Assembly: GCA_026390445.1 (NCBI GenBank)
Contig: JAPLFX010000035.1
Span: 1-32,173 of the forward strand
From: Pseudomonadota bacterium
GTDB taxonomy: Bacteria; Bdellovibrionota_B; Oligoflexia; Oligoflexales; CAIYRB01
DNA length: 32,173 nt
Direction: 5' to 3'
A program made the position numbers and the translations under genes. Within the stretch, counting starts at the first letter, position 1. Each line of letters starts with the position of its first letter. The notes below the pieces were generated by a model, which saw only the letters and a list, made by a program, of their open reading frames with translations, made no database searches and was not told the DNA's origin. Shown piece after piece: positions 31,511 through 32,173 of this stretch.

Positions 31511-32173
31511 ATGAGCAATGTTCTCACATGGGGCTTTTTGCGCTATATCGGCCAACGACTCGCGATGGCGATCGTCACCCTTTGGGCCTTGGCGACGATG
31601 ACCTTCGTCTTTATGCGGGCGGTCCCCGGCGATCCACTGCCCAGGACCAAAGACATGCCCGCGGCGGTTCGCGCTAATCTGGAACAGCGTTATGGTCTCA
31701 ACAAGCCGCTATGGAAGCAGTATATCATCCAGATGGACCGGATGTTTCTTCACGCCGATTTTGGCGAAAGCTTCCGCACGGTCGATCGCAGCGTCAATCG
31801 CATGATCATCGAAAACTTCCCCGCGTCAGCAACCATCGGCATTTTTGCCATGATCTTCGGCACGATCACCGGCCTTGGCCTCGGCATCATCGCTGCCCTG
31901 TATCGCAACTCGGCGATCGACCGTGCCGCGATGCTGCTATGTGTCGTCGGGATTGCCATCCCCTCAGCACTCATCGCCTACGTCGTGCAGTACTTCCTAG
32001 CGGTCTTTCCTTTGGTCAAACTCCACGTCAACCAGGATTACTGGTTTAGGCCGGTCGGCTGGGGCCAGTTTCGTGACGTCATCTTACCAGGATTTACTTT
32101 GAGCCTGGGCATCATCACCATGATGACTCGCTACATGCGCAGTCAAATGGTCGATGTCGCCTTCGCCGAGTTT
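31511..32173 (+). CDS. oppB: Oligopeptide ABC transporter permease, 3' part cut by the window edge
   Basis: From ATG 31511 the frame is open to the last base (221 codons). The protein starts MSNVLTWGFLRYIGQRLAMAIVTLWALATMTFVFMRAVPGD (first helix, then the MRAVPGDP motif typical of OppB/DppB), then RYGLNKPLWKQYI and ADFGESFRT, further helices ATIGIFAMIFGTITGLGLGIIAAL and AIPSALIAYVVQYFLAVF, then the start of the EAA region (RYMRSQMVDV). This is the N-terminal two thirds of an OppB permease. Only weak GGGGCG precedes the ATG, 16 bases after the oppA stop, so both genes are co-transcribed; oppC and the ATPases are expected beyond the window. Confidence 0.93.
   Translation, partial: MSNVLTWGFLRYIGQRLAMAIVTLWALATMTFVFMRAVPGDPLPRTKDMPAAVRANLEQRYGLNKPLWKQYIIQMDRMFLHADFGESFRTVDRSVNRMIIENFPASATIGIFAMIFGTITGLGLGIIAALYRNSAIDRAAMLLCVVGIAIPSALIAYVVQYFLAVFPLVKLHVNQDYWFRPVGWGQFRDVILPGFTLSLGIITMMTRYMRSQMVDVAFAEF

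Overview
The window is a chromosomal segment from a Gram-negative bacterium. Evidence for this is the set of lipoproteins with lipoboxes, NagZ-type muropeptide recycling, a type A RNase P RNA, PhoB/PhoR/Pst phosphate control and a sigma-54-type promoter. Gene content (KhpA, a YprB-type exonuclease, many lineage-specific lipoproteins, a TMTC-like TPR protein) fits a delta-proteobacterial or Bdellovibrionota/Oligoflexia lineage, but that placement is an inference from style, not from a search. Base composition looks moderately GC-rich, with an AT-rich patch near 13.3-13.5 kb.

Layout. (1) 0-4.6 kb: a partial lipoprotein gene, an RNHCP zinc protein, a 43-bp perfect RNA hairpin, the RNase P RNA gene, then trmB, a low-complexity protein, ybeY and a CorC/CNNM-family gene that is frameshifted. 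This is an RNA-maturation and tRNA-modification neighbourhood. (2) 4.6-7.1 kb: nagZ and khpA (minus), a Coq10/SRPBCC protein (plus), an intergenic repeat and an unrecognised minus-strand gene. (3) 7.1-8.1 kb: two very small unknown proteins with similar N-terminal motifs. (4) 8.1-13.4 kb, minus strand: four overlapping genes for nucleoside salvage (deoA, punA, hpt), led by an 893-residue membrane-anchored protein. I read that protein as a catalytically dead CehA/PHP-type metallohydrolase. (5) 13.5-15.9 kb: a zinc-ribbon microprotein, an unknown protein and a large lipoprotein that looks like a lysozyme-like plus amidase-like fusion. (6) 16.0-22.0 kb: the phosphate regulon pstS-pstC-pstA-pstB-phoB-phoR, preceded by a tandem 11-bp Pho box. 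There is no phoU, pstC probably starts with CTG, and phoR has lost its HAMP region and reading frame. (7) 22.1-25.7 kb: a TMTC-like membrane TPR protein translationally coupled to a GT4 glycosyltransferase. (8) 25.7-29.6 kb: a triple-BON stress protein behind a likely sigma-54 promoter, a lipoprotein with ADP-ribosyltransferase-like motifs, a YprB-type exonuclease with a stop codon exactly at its catalytic Tyr, tRNA-Ala(CGC), and mazF with only the tail of mazE left. (9) 29.8 kb to the end: the start of an oligopeptide ABC transporter operon (oppA, oppB partial).

The most striking overall feature is decay: three conserved genes are interrupted (a one-base frameshift, a deletion with frameshift, a nonsense codon), one antitoxin is reduced to its tail, and one large enzyme family member has lost its metal ligands. 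Sequencing error could explain the first three and must be excluded before biological conclusions are drawn.
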